Shown here one piece after another: positions 1 to 12,749 of a stretch of 64,000 bases of DNA (positions are counted from its first letter, which is position 1; each line of letters begins with the position of its first letter). The position numbers and the translations under genes are program-made. The DNA is from Megalobrama amblycephala (lineage: Eukaryota; Chordata; Actinopteri; Cypriniformes; Xenocyprididae), in NCBI RefSeq assembly GCF_018812025.1, contig NC_063044.1, positions 72,329,057 to 72,393,056 on the forward strand, read 5' to 3'. The notes under the pieces are model-generated. The model ran no database searches. It was not told where the DNA came from and saw nothing but the letters and a program-made list of their open reading frames with translations.

Positions 1-857
1 TGGCCCATAGGCGCGAATCTACCTGTGAATTTAAAATATAAAGACAGATCAGACAGCCCAACCCAAGTGCCAGCTTATTATCACTTCCAACACATACCAC
101 TGTAAATCGGTTGAATCAGATGTCTAGCACACGTTACCATTAAGTGCACCGGTGAACCAGAAAGCTGCGGGCTCGTTCTATCAATCTGCGTAAAATATGT
201 GCACAGGGGAGAACAAGGAACCGCTGATACGCAGCAACGCAATCTATAATACAATTAACAATAACATAAAACACATTCTTTTATAAATAAACACTAACAA
301 ACTTTAAAACCACATACCGTATGCGTGCATCCGTGAGCTCACGTCAATGGTAATACAGCACACAACGGGAGACAATAAGTCTGTAGCGTCAGGAAACCGC
401 ATGTATTGAAACTACAAACAAATAGACGCAGCCCTTACAAACGTCATCTTGCACTAAACAAATGTATACAGCGGTTACACTTACCTGCAAAAAAAGAAAC
501 CACGTCAACCAAGCACCAGCCGCAAGGTTTGTCCCAAGCTACAGCTCTAAACAAAGATAATACTAATATGAAACAGCGCACTACTAACAGTTAGCCAACA
601 TCACCAAACATACCTGGCCGGCGATTAGAAATGACGCAGAGCAAAGGGGCGTGACTCGTGACGCCATACCACCTGACGGCCAAATTTATACCTGTCCACT
701 GCACCGTGATAGGACAATCAATGAGCATTTAACCAACCCAATCCAACAGGACGACTCACGTTAATTCTATCACACAACGTTAAAAAGATCACCTCTGTGA
801 ATATTTTTTTTCTAATAAAAATTCGTATTTACTAATGTGTTTATTTATTTCTGTCAG
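1..857. other. Left flank without recognisable gene
   Basis: I see no convincing exon, RNA gene or terminal repeat here. Short open frames exist but have no recognisable motif or splice context. A real acceptor (polypyrimidine then CAG at 855-857) ends the stretch, so it may be intron of the gene that continues at 858. Confidence 0.4.
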
Positions 858-3382
858 GTCATGAATGCCAACATGTACCTTTTGGTACAGAAATACAACA
901 AGCATTCAGCAGAAAAGGCTGCATGGATTGATTCTTTCAAAATGAGCGACATCTGGAAATATAAAAGAGCAAAAGTCAAGGTTAGTACACAACTATTTGC
1001 AAACTGCAATATAAATGTGATTAACACAGTTGTAAGTTCTGTAGTGATCTTCATACAGACAGTGTATTATACACCGGGGTGGGGGGATTCCAAGTGACCT
1101 CTTCCTCCTTTTACCTTGGGACACCAGTAATGGAGTCACCTTGACAATATATATAATCCATGTTGTAGAGCCTACCCCTCGTTTACACTGCACGCGTGTG
1201 CGTTGCGTTACGGCTTCGGCATGGTTTTGTTCCGTCCTCTGAGCGGTGTCAACTCACACCAGAAGCATTTCAGAAGCGAAGCGGCTGGATTCGCGAGACC
1301 ACTAGATCTGCCTGTCCAACGTTGTTTTTGTTGATTTTTTTTCATGTTTTTAATGGCTAAATTGTTATATATTGTCCGGTTTAATTGTGTTTATTGCTAT
1401 GCCATAATTTATTTTGCTGTATCTATACAGATGAAGTTAATAATAATTTTACACTTAATATTCCAGTTATGGACAACAAAAACAAAGAAATTTCAAGTTT
1501 TTCAACTTCGAATCTCTTGTCTTCAGTTTCTGGCCTCCTAGTGATGTGAAATATGAGCGGGAGTTTACTCAGGGTGATTATTTTGACTTTATTTTGTATT
1601 TGAGCTGCGCGTCTTGGATGCGGCGTACGTCAAAAATAGGCGAGGTGCCTATCTTTAGCGAAGCGGCTGGTGTAACGCGCCGCACACGCATGCAGTGTAA
1701 ACCCGGCCTTACTGTTTTATCACAACACACAACAGCCTTACTCACAACACTTCCAAATGTTTGTGCATTAAATGTAGAATTTATTTCATCTGAAATTTCA
1801 GGGCTGTGTTCCTGGATCCTCTAGGGGAGACCACAGTAAAAATTAAAAAATGTCAGAATGTGACAAGGTAAATCAACATTTTAAACAAGATCTTCTAAAA
1901 TTCTAAACGTGTTTCTTAATATTCAATTTTATTTAAGAAATTCAAGATTCAAGATTTTTATTGTCATATGTACCTACAGTATATACAATGAATTCTTATT
2001 GTGTTGCTATCCCATAATCATAAAACAAAAATCTTAAATATTACAGGACCTTCATGATACAGAAGGGCTACAACGTGCCCGGATGGGCATGTGACACGAT
2101 ACCACATTTGTGCCAACAGTTCCTGTGGGACTTTTGTCCTGAAAGCAAGTTAAATGGATCATAATGCTATATACTGTTTGAATTTCTTTCCTCAGCGTAA
2201 CACCAGGGGTAAACATTAATGGAGACGGTCACCCTGGATGGTAGATGGACAATAAATGGACTATAAAGATAAAGAGAGAATAAAGTTTTTTATTTAAAAA
2301 TATTGCAATTAATGGGACCTGCATTGAAAAAGCACACAAGGAGATGCTATGAAGAGTATGTGACATCTTTCTTTAGAATTACCTCACTTGTATTTTATTA
2401 AAGAAGGACAGTCTTGCAGCATTTAAACACCATCAAGAGAAAATTAAATAGATAAATAAAGAGAAAATTGTCATTTTGGGGTGAACTATGCCTTTGACAA
2501 AATTTAACAACCCCTTGGCAATTTCTGTGACAATTTTTTGTGGTGTTCCACCAGCTGTTGACAAAAGTGTTGGATAATGTAAAAATTTCAGTTAGATGAC
2601 AGGGTCATTTGGAGGAATGCCATCCAGCCTGCTGTCCACTACAAATTCAACCTTTTTTGCAACATAACTATTTTTTTTATTATATAGCAACCCATTGTTG
2701 TAACTTATTGGAATAACATTGTTTACATTACAAACATATCATTCTCAATTACATAATCCCTTTTCTTTTTTTCTAGTTTGCGGAATGTTTCTTAAAGCAT
2801 GAACCGCTACACTTTTCCACAGCTGCAGAAAGTGTGGCTGCCCTGAGAATGACTATAGCTGCTTCTCTCCTGCAGAACTCTGGTATGTTTTAGATACAAG
2901 TCCTTGTTTCAAATTTCAAATATTCATTTATTCTTTGGCACCCTAACCATTTAACAGTGTTGGTAAAAATGTGATCACTTATTTGTTTGTAAATACTTGT
3001 GTTTTAAGAACATGTTTTATGATAACATTGTTTATTCTGCCTTGACACGATATTCGACTAGCTGAGCTGAAGGACTTTTGCTATTTATGTGGGGAAAAAA
3101 GCAGTGGGAAAAAACAAAAAGTGACTAACTGGGTAAGCATTCCAAAAAGTATGTTGTCTTTTGTCAGACCTTTATTAAATTTGCCATATTAATTGAAGGT
3201 GAAATAATGTTCATTTAAGTATTGTTTGATATGGATTACAGAAATATTTATGCTTGACTTCAAAATATGTTTGTCAACATGTTTAGATTGGCTGTGATAT
3301 GTGTCCCCGGTGGTTCCACTGCAAATGCGTTCAATGCACAAGGAAGCACAAAACTTACGTATGTCCTGTTTGTGAACCTTGA
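858..3382 (+). pseudogene. Ulp1-type protease + PHD finger gene, 3' part, inactivated
   Basis: Six exon-like blocks read in compatible phase: 858-980, 1802-1867, 2047-2144, 2777-2882, 3062-3132 and 3287-3382 (TGA). The first four resemble a C48 (Ulp1/SENP) cysteine protease: DSFKMSDIW, then FLDPLGE (catalytic Asp region), then SCGTFVLK (catalytic Cys) and FAECFLKHEPL. The last two form a C4HC3 PHD finger: CYLC, CDMC, WFHCKC, CPVC, ending two residues after the last Cys. Problems: the catalytic His exon expected between 980 and 1802 is not visible (a MITE sits there), and QQ and SCG near 2120 are in different frames, so a short segment is lost. The donor at 2145 is GC rather than GT. Ulp1+PHD combinations occur as C-terminal parts of some animal transposases (for example Zisupton/KDZ-like), so this may be a transposon relic rather than a host gene. 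The 5' part lies outside the window. Confidence 0.6.
1170..1712. mobile_element. MITE with GC-rich terminal inverted repeats
   Basis: The left end carries CGTTTACACTGCACGCGTG at 1180 and the right end carries its inverse with one change (CACGCATGCAGTGTAAAC, 1684-1701). The motif AGCGAAGCGGCTGG is also repeated inside in the same orientation (1276 and 1660). It lies between the first two protease exons, in the place of the missing His exon. No coding capacity is seen. Confidence 0.6.
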
Positions 3383-4378
3383 AATGTTATCAGTTATTGT
3401 GATCATTTATTTCTTTAACATTTTTGTTATTTTAAAAGATATTATATAACTACATTTTAATTTGAACCTAACCTAAAAAAAATTGTAAATAAAATCATTT
3501 AATGATATTCCCATCTCATGTTATTCAGAATATAACACTGAAAAAAAAAAAATAAATATGATGAAAAAGTGGTACTGAAAGTAAAATAATTAGGATAACT
3601 TGCAGCAGATCAGTAACTTGAAATCATTTTGAGGCAGAAAGAACAGTTCACTCAATAAATAGAGGCTGTAATCACTTTTCGGCAACTGCAATTTATGGGT
3701 TTTATTTACCATGTAAATGTAGTACCCTCAACGGCTGATGAGGGGAGAAATAAATGTAAATTAAACGCACAACACACGGAGCTGCTGCTGCTTCACCATC
3801 AGTCTGTGTATTATTTTTTTCATAAACATTTAAAACAGTTAAAGTATTTTCTTTATAGTCCAATGAGTGACAGTATCACTTATAAAACAAAGTTAATTAT
3901 ATACATTTTTCTCATATACTTCTGTAACCACAATGAAAGATATAATAGTATAATATAATATAATCTATAATATAACATAATATAATGTATTTATTTATAA
4001 CATATACATATATAACATTCTGCTGTATTAAACATCTGACACAACCCTGAAAATTATCCTTTGAGAAACATTTTCAGTACAAACACATTTTATCAAACTA
4101 AACTGTTGCATCATTCATCAAAAAATACACATCACATTAACAACTGTACTATCATGCTATTTGTCAGACTGCCCTTGTGAAAAATAAATATACTAAAATC
4201 GTTTTGAAATACATTTATTTTATGCTAAGTGTGCTACAATTGCATTTACATTTGCATGTACTTTTTATAAATATCCTGCAATTGTACTTTTAGTATGCTA
4301 AATTGGTATACTTAAATAGACATTGACATGGTGGTTGTTTAATTGCTTTCTTGTCCTGATAGTATGTGTATGTTTTAT

Positions 4379-4413
<35 letters not shown>

Positions 4414-5298
4414 TGTGTGTGTTTGTTACTTTATTGTTTATGTTGACCTGCCAGGGGACTGCGGGTGAAAATTAGCTTTTAGCTAAACTCGGTACAATGC
4501 ATGGAATGGAAACATTTATGTTAAAAATTGCACATGGTCCCTTTCTAAATAAATAAAGTAAAGTAAAGTGCGAAACTGGAACAAGTATTTTTGTGTTGAG
4601 GACCAACTAAAGATATACTTAAGTATATATTTGATTATGCTAAAGTGGAATTATTGCAAGTATACTTTAGTACAAGTATATATATCTTGCATTCAAATTA
4701 TACAGTGATCATACTATCCTTACTAACAGTGATATTAAACACATTTTAGGCTTAATATTTAGAAATATGCATAGTGCAATAAAGAAGAACTGCAAATAAA
4801 GTTTAATTAAAATATTTATGTCAGTATGTCTGTAAATACTCAACATTTGATGCGGATCAAAACCAAAGTTGTCCTAAAACCATCTTCTAAGGACAACTTC
4901 GATGAACTTGTTTGATCCACTTCAAATGCTGACTACTGAATATTAATGGGTTTTCACTAGGGTAGACTCTGCACCCATTGCCTCTGACATGTTTTCTCAC
5001 CGTCACGTACTTAACTTGGAAACCCTTAAGGAAATCCAGAGTTACCTAAACTCAGAATTATAAGTTGTGCTGAAGTTTATGTGCATTTTAAATACATTCA
5101 TTCTATAATATTTTTTTTAAAATATTTTGTCAGGTCCAATAAATAATAAGCTGTTGAGGCAAGTAATTTTGTCAGTTGTGTAACTACCATTGCACAATAA
5201 TATGTACAAGAATTATTAAGTGCACTAAATTTTAATTATTGTTTAATTTGCTTTAAAGTGCCTTAATCTGATCTTTCCCTCTTTGAATAATTTTTCAG
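3383..5298. other. AT-rich intergenic stretch with simple repeats and repeat debris
   Basis: No exon is recognised. It holds a (TA)n run at about 4388-4412, a stretch at 4441-4565 resembling the 3' end of a fish non-LTR retroelement, and a short palindrome at about 4838-4935 (AGTTGTCCT and AGGACAACT arms within outer GGATCAAA/TTTGATCC). Confidence 0.4.
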
Positions 5299-5478
5299 GC
5301 AATAGATATCATACTAATGCTAAGATTAAGGAATTGGAGTTGCAGTTGGAGTCTGATCAAAGGGACAAGCCACTGCCTAAGAAACGGGCCTCAGTTCCGC
5401 CATCGAGATGTATAGATTGAGATGAAACTGATGTTGAATAATACTCCGGTAAGACTGTTCGTGTTCCTCTGACACCAA

Positions 5479-5701
5479 GGCCCGGTTTCACAGACAGGAT
5501 TAGGCCTAGGTTCAATGAGGGCATTTAAGTAGCTTTTATAAACAATAACAAGAGAAAAGAAATTACTGGTGTGCATCTTGAGACAGAACAATGGCAGTGA
5601 CATATTTTAAGATATGTCGTGTAAGTTACTTTCAGTTGAAACAGCTCAAACATGCATCTTAGTCTGCGACTAGGCTTAAGCCTTATTTGTGAAACCAGGG
5701 G
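5479..5701. mobile_element. Short MITE (CCCGGTTTCACAGACA type)
   Basis: It begins GGCCCGGTTTCACAGAC and ends with the imperfect inverse TTTGTGAAACCAGGGGC, with GATTAGGCCTAGGTT inside the left end and ACTAGGCTTAAGCC inside the right. The length is about 220 bp with no coding capacity. It belongs to a class of very common cyprinid non-autonomous DNA elements. Confidence 0.6.
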
Positions 5702-6364
5702 CAAATTAATTTCATGCATATAATCACACACAATTTACTTAATAATTCTTTTGAAGTATTACTTAACATGTAGTAAGAACATATTAGCCATTATTAAAAG
5801 TTGATTAAACATTTGAAGGACCCAAATTTCATGTGATAAATAAGCAAAAATTAAGTAGTAATCAAAAACTTAGCAACTCATACATAATTTGTGTAGTAAT
5901 GTACTTCATCTATTAAGTTTTTTTGTAATTCATCTATTAAATGTTAGAATCTGGTGTAAAAGTTTCTACTTAATACTTTTATCATTAATTATGGCACTTA
6001 ATGACTTTTACAATAATTATTGGTTTATTCTGGTCAATAAACAAATATCAGTAAACAAGTGTCATAATTCATGTGGATATTGGGGGTTGAATTCATCTTT
6101 ATTGCACTATTTTAGCATTTTATAACTGTAAAACCAGCATTGATTAAACAGTTACTAGCTTACCCTTCAGGCATGGGCGTACAGCACACACCGCGGTGCG
6201 TGGGCGGCCCTACCCTATATGACTTTTCTCAGAATTGTTTTTATCTCTCAACTCTAATTTTGACACACAGTTGTGACTATATATCATGCCATTCTGAGGG
6301 GGTAAAAAGTCTGAATTGAGAGTAGGGCTGGACGATTATGACCAAAAATTAAAACCTCAATTAT

Positions 6365-6718
6365 TTGAACATCTCTACTACAACACCAGCACGTAACAGA
6401 AGAACAGACCATAACCGCCGGACATCCACAAGAGCCGAGATGGGTATCTCCCTGGTCCCTGTACCCCCAATGGCTCGTCATACCGAGGCTCCTGCTCCTC
6501 CACAGCCTCTTTCCGCCACCTCTGCGAAAAACTTGCTCATTGGACTGTTCCAGGTTGGACGTTCACTGGAGAGGTATGTGGAGGAGTTCATAGAGCTAAT
6601 ACCCGGGGGTGGGGGACTCCTGGGCGGGCTCTCAGCATCTCCAAGGCCTGCTACGGCCCCTGACCCTCCATGGCCGTCCAGGGCCCCTGATCTGCCGTGG
6701 CAGCCCACGGCCCCTTAA
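6365..6718 (+). pseudogene. Gag-like retroelement fragment
   Basis: An open frame contains SATSAKNLLIGLFQ and GRSLERYVEEFIEL followed by a Pro/Ala-rich tail and TAA. I recognise the GRSLERYVEEFIEL type of motif from proteins encoded by fish retroelements, where it sits near the start of a gag-like region. Nothing downstream (protease, RT) is present, and the segment follows a MITE-like border at about 6327 (TAGGGCTGGACGATTATG). The frame has no good ATG at its start; the first Met is at MGISLVP. Best read as a truncated, non-functional fragment. Confidence 0.35.
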
Positions 6719-7430
6719 CTACAACAGCAGCAAAAAAACATGAATGAAAATCAGAAGATAAGAACAATTTACTGTAATGAATTGTGATTCATGTAATTGA
6801 TTAATCAGTGTTTCAACTGAGGAAAGACCACAGTAAAACAGCTTGAGAACAATTTGAAACGTATAGTAACATTTACCTCCAAAAAGCCATTCAGTGACCA
6901 TAAACTGGACAGTTAGCTAGGATAAAATAACCCTATAATCGCATTTTGCTAAATATATACATCATTGTATATTCATTATATATTGACTAAACCTGTTGTA
7001 GTTGTCTTCGTTAATGTACATTTAAATTAATCTGTCATGAGAACAAGTTATTACAGCCATAATTTAAATGTTTATATTACGCAAATCAACAAATTGGAGT
7101 AGGAAAAAATTATATTAAAATGTTTGTATAAAAATAACTTATATAGTTACATTTTAAATGTTTTATTTTTAAATTAATACAATTTAATCAATTGATTAAG
7201 CAAATTTATTTTCATTTTTAGTTTAGGTTTTCAACTAAACTAATAATTGAATTTCTGTTTCAGTAAAAAAAAAAAAATAAAATAAATTGGTACAATATTA
7301 AAATTCATTAAATTAAGTAGTTTAATATTAATACAATTATACAAATAAATTCTAACGGAACCTTGAAGAAACCTGCTATTGCTAATGATAGATTGTGTAT
7401 TTTCCTTATCTTATGTTAGATGCATTTACA

Positions 7431-7860
7431 TTGTGACTGTGCCTCAGATGCAATCAACTGTCTGTGTTTGTAAGGCGTGAACCAAATGGCCCATACAGAC
7501 GTATGGCCCACAGAAACTGATGGGTGTGAATGACAAAGAAACAGCATTGCTCAGAGTAGATCGCAGGGTAGATCGATCTCCTGTGGGAGGTCCTAACAGT
7601 GTTCTATTGTTTGTAGCCCTTTTGATGTCATGTATAAAGTTCTGTCCCACAGACAGAACTTTGGGTTAAGATGTTTTGAAGGCCGACACGCTGACATCGC
7701 TGCTGAAGAACTGTGCTACACTACTACCTTCAATAAATTCTTCTCCCCACAAGGACTCTGGTCAAGCTTACTTATTTTATGTATTAGAGAAATCTAATAC
7801 ATTGGCGAGCCACCCAAACGACTGCATGGCCAAATACAGCAGAAATCTAACACTAAAAAA
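7431..7860 (+). mobile_element. Possible solo LTR plus leader with tRNA-Arg-like primer site
   Basis: A TG...CA bounded stretch (about 7431-7801) has an AATAAA at about 7730 and is followed two bases later by TGGCGAGCCACCC. That agrees over ten bases with the primer site complementary to the 3' end of tRNA-Arg. No internal genes or second LTR are seen. The left border and a target duplication were not found, so this is tentative. Confidence 0.35.
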
Positions 7861-9820
7861 AATTTAATTAGAGCAGAGGCACGTTTGGCTGCAAGTTCAT
7901 AAGCTTACCGATGTGCTGCCAGTGCCTTCAGATTCTCTCATGTAGCATCCTATGCCGTAAAGTCATTTTATGTCAGTCTGTTTACATTTACATCTCCATC
8001 TCTTGTTTCTTGTTCCATGATAGACCCAATGGAAAAGGAGACTGATTCTCAAACCACAGCGAAATGTTGCTCGAGCGGTTGTTAATGAGTATCAAGGCAC
8101 AAAGTTGACTGAGATTCAGAAGAAGCTGAAAGAAGTGGAGGAGGAAAATGAAACACTGAGAAATGACAATGAAAAACTAAGAGAAATGCTCATTAGAGGC
8201 ATGCATTAGTTGTTTTACTGTTGTGGTGAATCCGTAAACAGCTATAAAACATCAGTAAAAACAAATTGGTAAAAGCTATAAAAATCTTTATTGGTTTACT
8301 ATGTTTTTACTGTCTTTGCTCTTCAGACATTTAAATTATTGTTGAACTGCCATTCTGTTTCAATATTATTATTTAACTTGGTTCAAAGAATTGAATAATT
8401 GGTAATCATATTAATTATTGGCAATTGCATCATTATCAAGTATATTGCAAGAGACCTGAAACTTATCCAACCTCTGTAACATTTGGTATTGCATGATTTT
8501 TACTTTTAAAAAAATGCATTATTAACGTTTTGAATTCGTCAGCTTGCATGACCATATGTACACATAGGAGGTAGTCAAGTTGGTAAATAGGTATAAGAGA
8601 TTGCTTTATTTTACGTTACTTTGTTATATTTTTGTTGCTAGAACTTCCAAATCTGATAAATGAGGTAAAGATGGCCCTGAAGTCTCAGGGTTCCTCAAAG
8701 TCGTCAGGCAGCTCTGACTTGGAAGGTGGACAGGGTTTGCCAAAGAGTAATGCAGAGCCCTCCCCACCGAAAGCAGCATCCACAGAACAGGTAGTGCATT
8801 AGTTTATCTAGTCAGTGAAGACCGCACTTTTCAATGAAAAATGTGTTAATCAGTAGGCTATCTATATAAAACTACTGCATAATATATATAAAATACAATA
8901 CTGCATATTAAATTGTTTTTTTGTGTTCTCTTCCTAAAAACAGGTGGAAATTTCTCATGGATCAAATGCATTCGTTGACAAACTGGCTTGGACCGTGGCC
9001 CAGAATGCGAACTCCACCTCCTGTTTTGTGCGAACACTCCTGACGGCAGTGTTCCCAATTGATGTGCTCCTTGTAAGCAATCTTCGAGGAACATCCAAGG
9101 GATTCTGGGCCACAACTCCAGGCTCTTGACAAAATGAAAGTGGAAGCTATCTACAGTAAGTTTCAAATCAGTTTTATTGTATTGTAGTACAGAGTATTGT
9201 AATTATGTAGAGTGAATATCTTTGATACATATTATATTGTCACACTATAGGGTATTATTAGCATGAAGTGCTGAAACCCTACTGTTGATGTTATTATTAA
9301 TATTATTATATACAAAGTGAACCACTGGGAGTAAGTGAAGAGTTTCGTTGCAAAACGCGATAAACGCCATTTTTTGACATTTGGATTTTATTATTGGAAA
9401 TCATTGTTCAGATGTACCTTAATCTATGTGTGAATTCCATTAATAAGATTTAAAAATGTACATTTTAAGCCTACTACAAAATGTATTTTTTTCACAAAAC
9501 GCGATATCCGCCAGCCCAGTTTCTTTACAAAGTGCGATATAACGGTTAGGCTATAGAACGTTCAGGATGCTGCGCGAGCTCAGGATGTCACGCGAGGAGA
9601 GAGTCACCGCCGGTGAAGTGCTCCGAGTTTGCTCAGTGATTTAACGATAATATCAAAACAAAAAAAACATATGTTTTTAAAAAGAGGATTCAATAGGCTA
9701 ACTAAAAAACGTTTACCATTTTATTGTTTATAAGGCGAGCTGTCAGTAACGTAGGCTACGTCACTGATCAACAGCTGTCTGTCAGTCAGAGAATCAAAGC
9801 TTCAGAGTCAAGCTAACGTT

Positions 9821-10802
9821 ATGGATTTCGATGACGGATTGGAGCCGGTCATTCCAGCTGCTGTTGGGAGAAAGAGGAAGGCATCTATAGAAAATCATCA
9901 AAGGGGGGAGACCAAACGGGCAAGGCATTCAGGGGAGGGAAAACATCCAAAGATTAATTGTGGTCATCGTGCGACTGCGAGTAGGCCTAATGTTGGTATG
10001 TGTCATGCCGACAAACTGTCAGATGAAGATGTAGCCTTCAACTTCACAAAAATGTATAAAAACGCTACAAAAGTGGACCAGGATAAAATACTCCTGCGTC
10101 TGTCAACAATAAGCAAATGCAGCAGGGTACGAGTCTCCGCTGATGTCAAGAAGAAAGCCAGGGAGGTTACAGTGAAATACTGCCTTTTGTCCTGCGCTCC
10201 TCCCCATCACAAGATACCTGTCTGCAAGGCTACATTTCTAAGTGTCCTTGGTAAGTTTATTTTTTAAATAATTTCTTACATGTAGCTGAGTAGCCTATCT
10301 GAAGATTTATTTATGCGGTTGCACCTATTATTTATAGCCTAAAACCTCACGTTAATTCTTGTTGTTGTTGATTTATTATAAGGGATCATAAAGGGCACAG
10401 GTTGTTATGGAGAAAAATAAACGGTTGTTTTTTCACAGCAACCAATAAACTCTATAAGCTATTATTATTATTATTATTATTATTATTACAGTGAAATAAT
10501 TAATTAAATATGACGGGGCGAGGCGAGCTTGTGTCGCGGACTCGGTGCAACAGAGACAAGAACTGTGACACCGCGGCTCCGCCCGCTCTGATCATACAGG
10601 TTTGGTTTTCAACAGCGGTGTGGAAGGAGCCTCCACTCTTTCTGTAACAAGCTACAAGTCGTTTATCTAACTAACTTAATCTTACTTATTTAAATTGTAA
10701 CTAATCACAAATAGTCCAAAGCTGTTTAAGGATGGTTGAAACGATAAACATCCTGCAGTTTGTTTGCTCTGACAGCTCAGCTAGCCAGGCAGCGCAACGG
10801 TG

Positions 10803-10835
<33 letters not shown>

Positions 10836-12358
10836 GCCCACTGTCCCTATGTGAAGCACAAGCACACAGACGTCCGTAAGTTGTTATCCGACCTTTTCAT
10901 TCAGGGACTGCCCTGGATTACTGGCACACGCCATAGTCCCATTATGTTTATTATGGCATTATATTTTTGAATATTATGAATATTTACGATTAATTGATTA
11001 ATTATTGTTAATTTTCCCACTGATGATCCAAAAGATTTCTTCAAATGCCCATCCTTAACCCAGGTGCTATAAACTATAGTCTAAGATGGCCTGTTCAATC
11101 TTGGGTAGAAGCCAGAGATGTAGCCTTTTATTCAATTAATTTATGATTTTCAGGTTCCAGAAAAAAAACACAGACAACCTTATTAATACCTTTTCTGTAC
11201 TCCACAGGTGTTAGTAAAGACAGAGTCTCCAGAGTGGTGAAATACTTCAGTCAACATGGTGAAGCCAGACCAGAGTGCAGGGGTGGAACCAGAAATGTTG
11301 ATGAGAAGATGGAGAACAGGCAGGCAGTAGTTCAGCATGTGTCCTCATTCATGTGCAAGGCCAGCCACTACGCTCGTCGTGGTGCACCTGGACGGAAGTA
11401 CCTCCCAAGTGACATGTCAGTAACCAAAATGCACCGGCTGTTCCAGGAGCAGAACCACAGGGACATCAGCTACTCCCTGTATTACAATGTTTTCTGCACC
11501 TCATTCAACTTGGGATTTGGGCATCCAGCAAAGGACTGCTGTGCCACCTGTATGAGCTCGAGACTCCGTATGAAAGATCCTCACCTTACTGAGGAAGAGA
11601 GGAAGGCAGAGATCGTGTCTGTCATGCTCCACCGACGCAGAGCCCGGGTGTTCTACACATTGCTAAATGCAGTGGAGGACACAGTTACTGTCTGCTTTGA
11701 CATGATGCAGAACCTCTCTCTGCCCAAGTCTCCCATTGGCCAGACCTACTACTCTAGGCAGCTTTACATGTATGTGTTTGGTGTTGTGGTCCACCATGGA
11801 GAGAGGAGTCTGCAGGCACTGAGTGACTGTCATCTCTACGTGTGGCTTGAAAATCAAAATAGAAAAGACAGCAACATGACCGCCTCTGCCCTGGACCACT
11901 GCCTGAGAACCAGTTTAGCCGAAGATGTCCAACAGGCTGGCCATTTGAGGCTCTTCAGCGATTCCTGCTATGGACAGAACAAGAACAGTACAATGGTGGG
12001 AATGCTGTCCAGCCTACGAAGCACTATCTTTAAAGATGTGAAAATGGAGTGCTTCTTCCCTGTCCGTGGCCATAGTTTTCTCCCTGTTGACAGAGTTTTT
12101 GGAAGAATTGAGCAGGATATTCGTAAGCAGGACACCATCCTCCTGCCAGACAAATACACCAACATCCTGAAGAAGCATGGCTCTGTGTATGTGTACGGGA
12201 AGGACTGGGAGAGCTTTGACCACAAAGCTGCAGCCAAGGCTCTCATACAGTCCACGCGGTCTTACAAGATCAGCGAAGCCCGGGTGCTGGAGATCGATGG
12301 CAAAGGGTTGGGGGTGAGAACCACCTTCAGCGGTCCCACCTACCAGCCACTCTCCTGA
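9821..12358 (+). CDS. Putative transposase, 526 aa, two exons (GQNKN / GHSFLP family)
   Basis: Exon 1 is 9821-10250 (ATG within AACGTTATGG) and exon 2 is 11208-12358, joined by GT-AG in phase. Together they give 1578 coding bases without a stop. Residues 1-60 are basic with a KRKAS nuclear-signal-like stretch. Around the junction, KATFLSVLG then VSKDRVSRVVKYFSQH looks like a helix-turn-helix. A Cys pair (CCATC) follows. The C-terminal half has three conserved-looking acidic blocks: VTVCFDMMQNL, LFSDSCYGQNKN and RGHSFLPVDRVFGRIEQDI. This fits an RNase H-like DDE/D fold, and I associate the motif set with proteins carrying domain DUF7869; both statements are inference. Position inside matched inverted repeats supports a transposase role. 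After the stop, another frame reads LLKRGNTG, so the C-terminus may be slightly shortened by a frameshift. Otherwise it appears intact. Confidence 0.75.
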
Positions 12359-12749
12359 AGAGAGGCAACACTGGGGCAGTATAAACAGACTCATGATGAC
12401 CACAGTGAAGGCTGAAGAGAGGACATCAAGCCTGCAAGCCTGGGCCCCAGCAAACGTCAGCCTTCTACAATACGCTTTGGCTGTAAGTGAGTCCACAGGG
12501 GGGAAGAGTAGATAAAAGGCACACCTGGCCTGAAGCCATGTGACATCAAGAAAATACACACACACACACACAAACAAACAAAACATGATTCACTAGCTTT
12601 TCTTAATGGTATTACAGTAGTAGAATATACTAAGGTGGATATATAGCGTTTTGCAAAAAAAAAAAAAAAAATGATGTTGTGTATGTTCTGGCCAAAACTA
12701 ACTCAGAATCTTATTATTATTAATCAATCTGTATATACTATTCCATATA

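Noticed and set aside
854..1193. Overlapping minus-strand frames at the left end
   Set aside because: Opposite to a plus-strand protease exon and MITE; no motifs.
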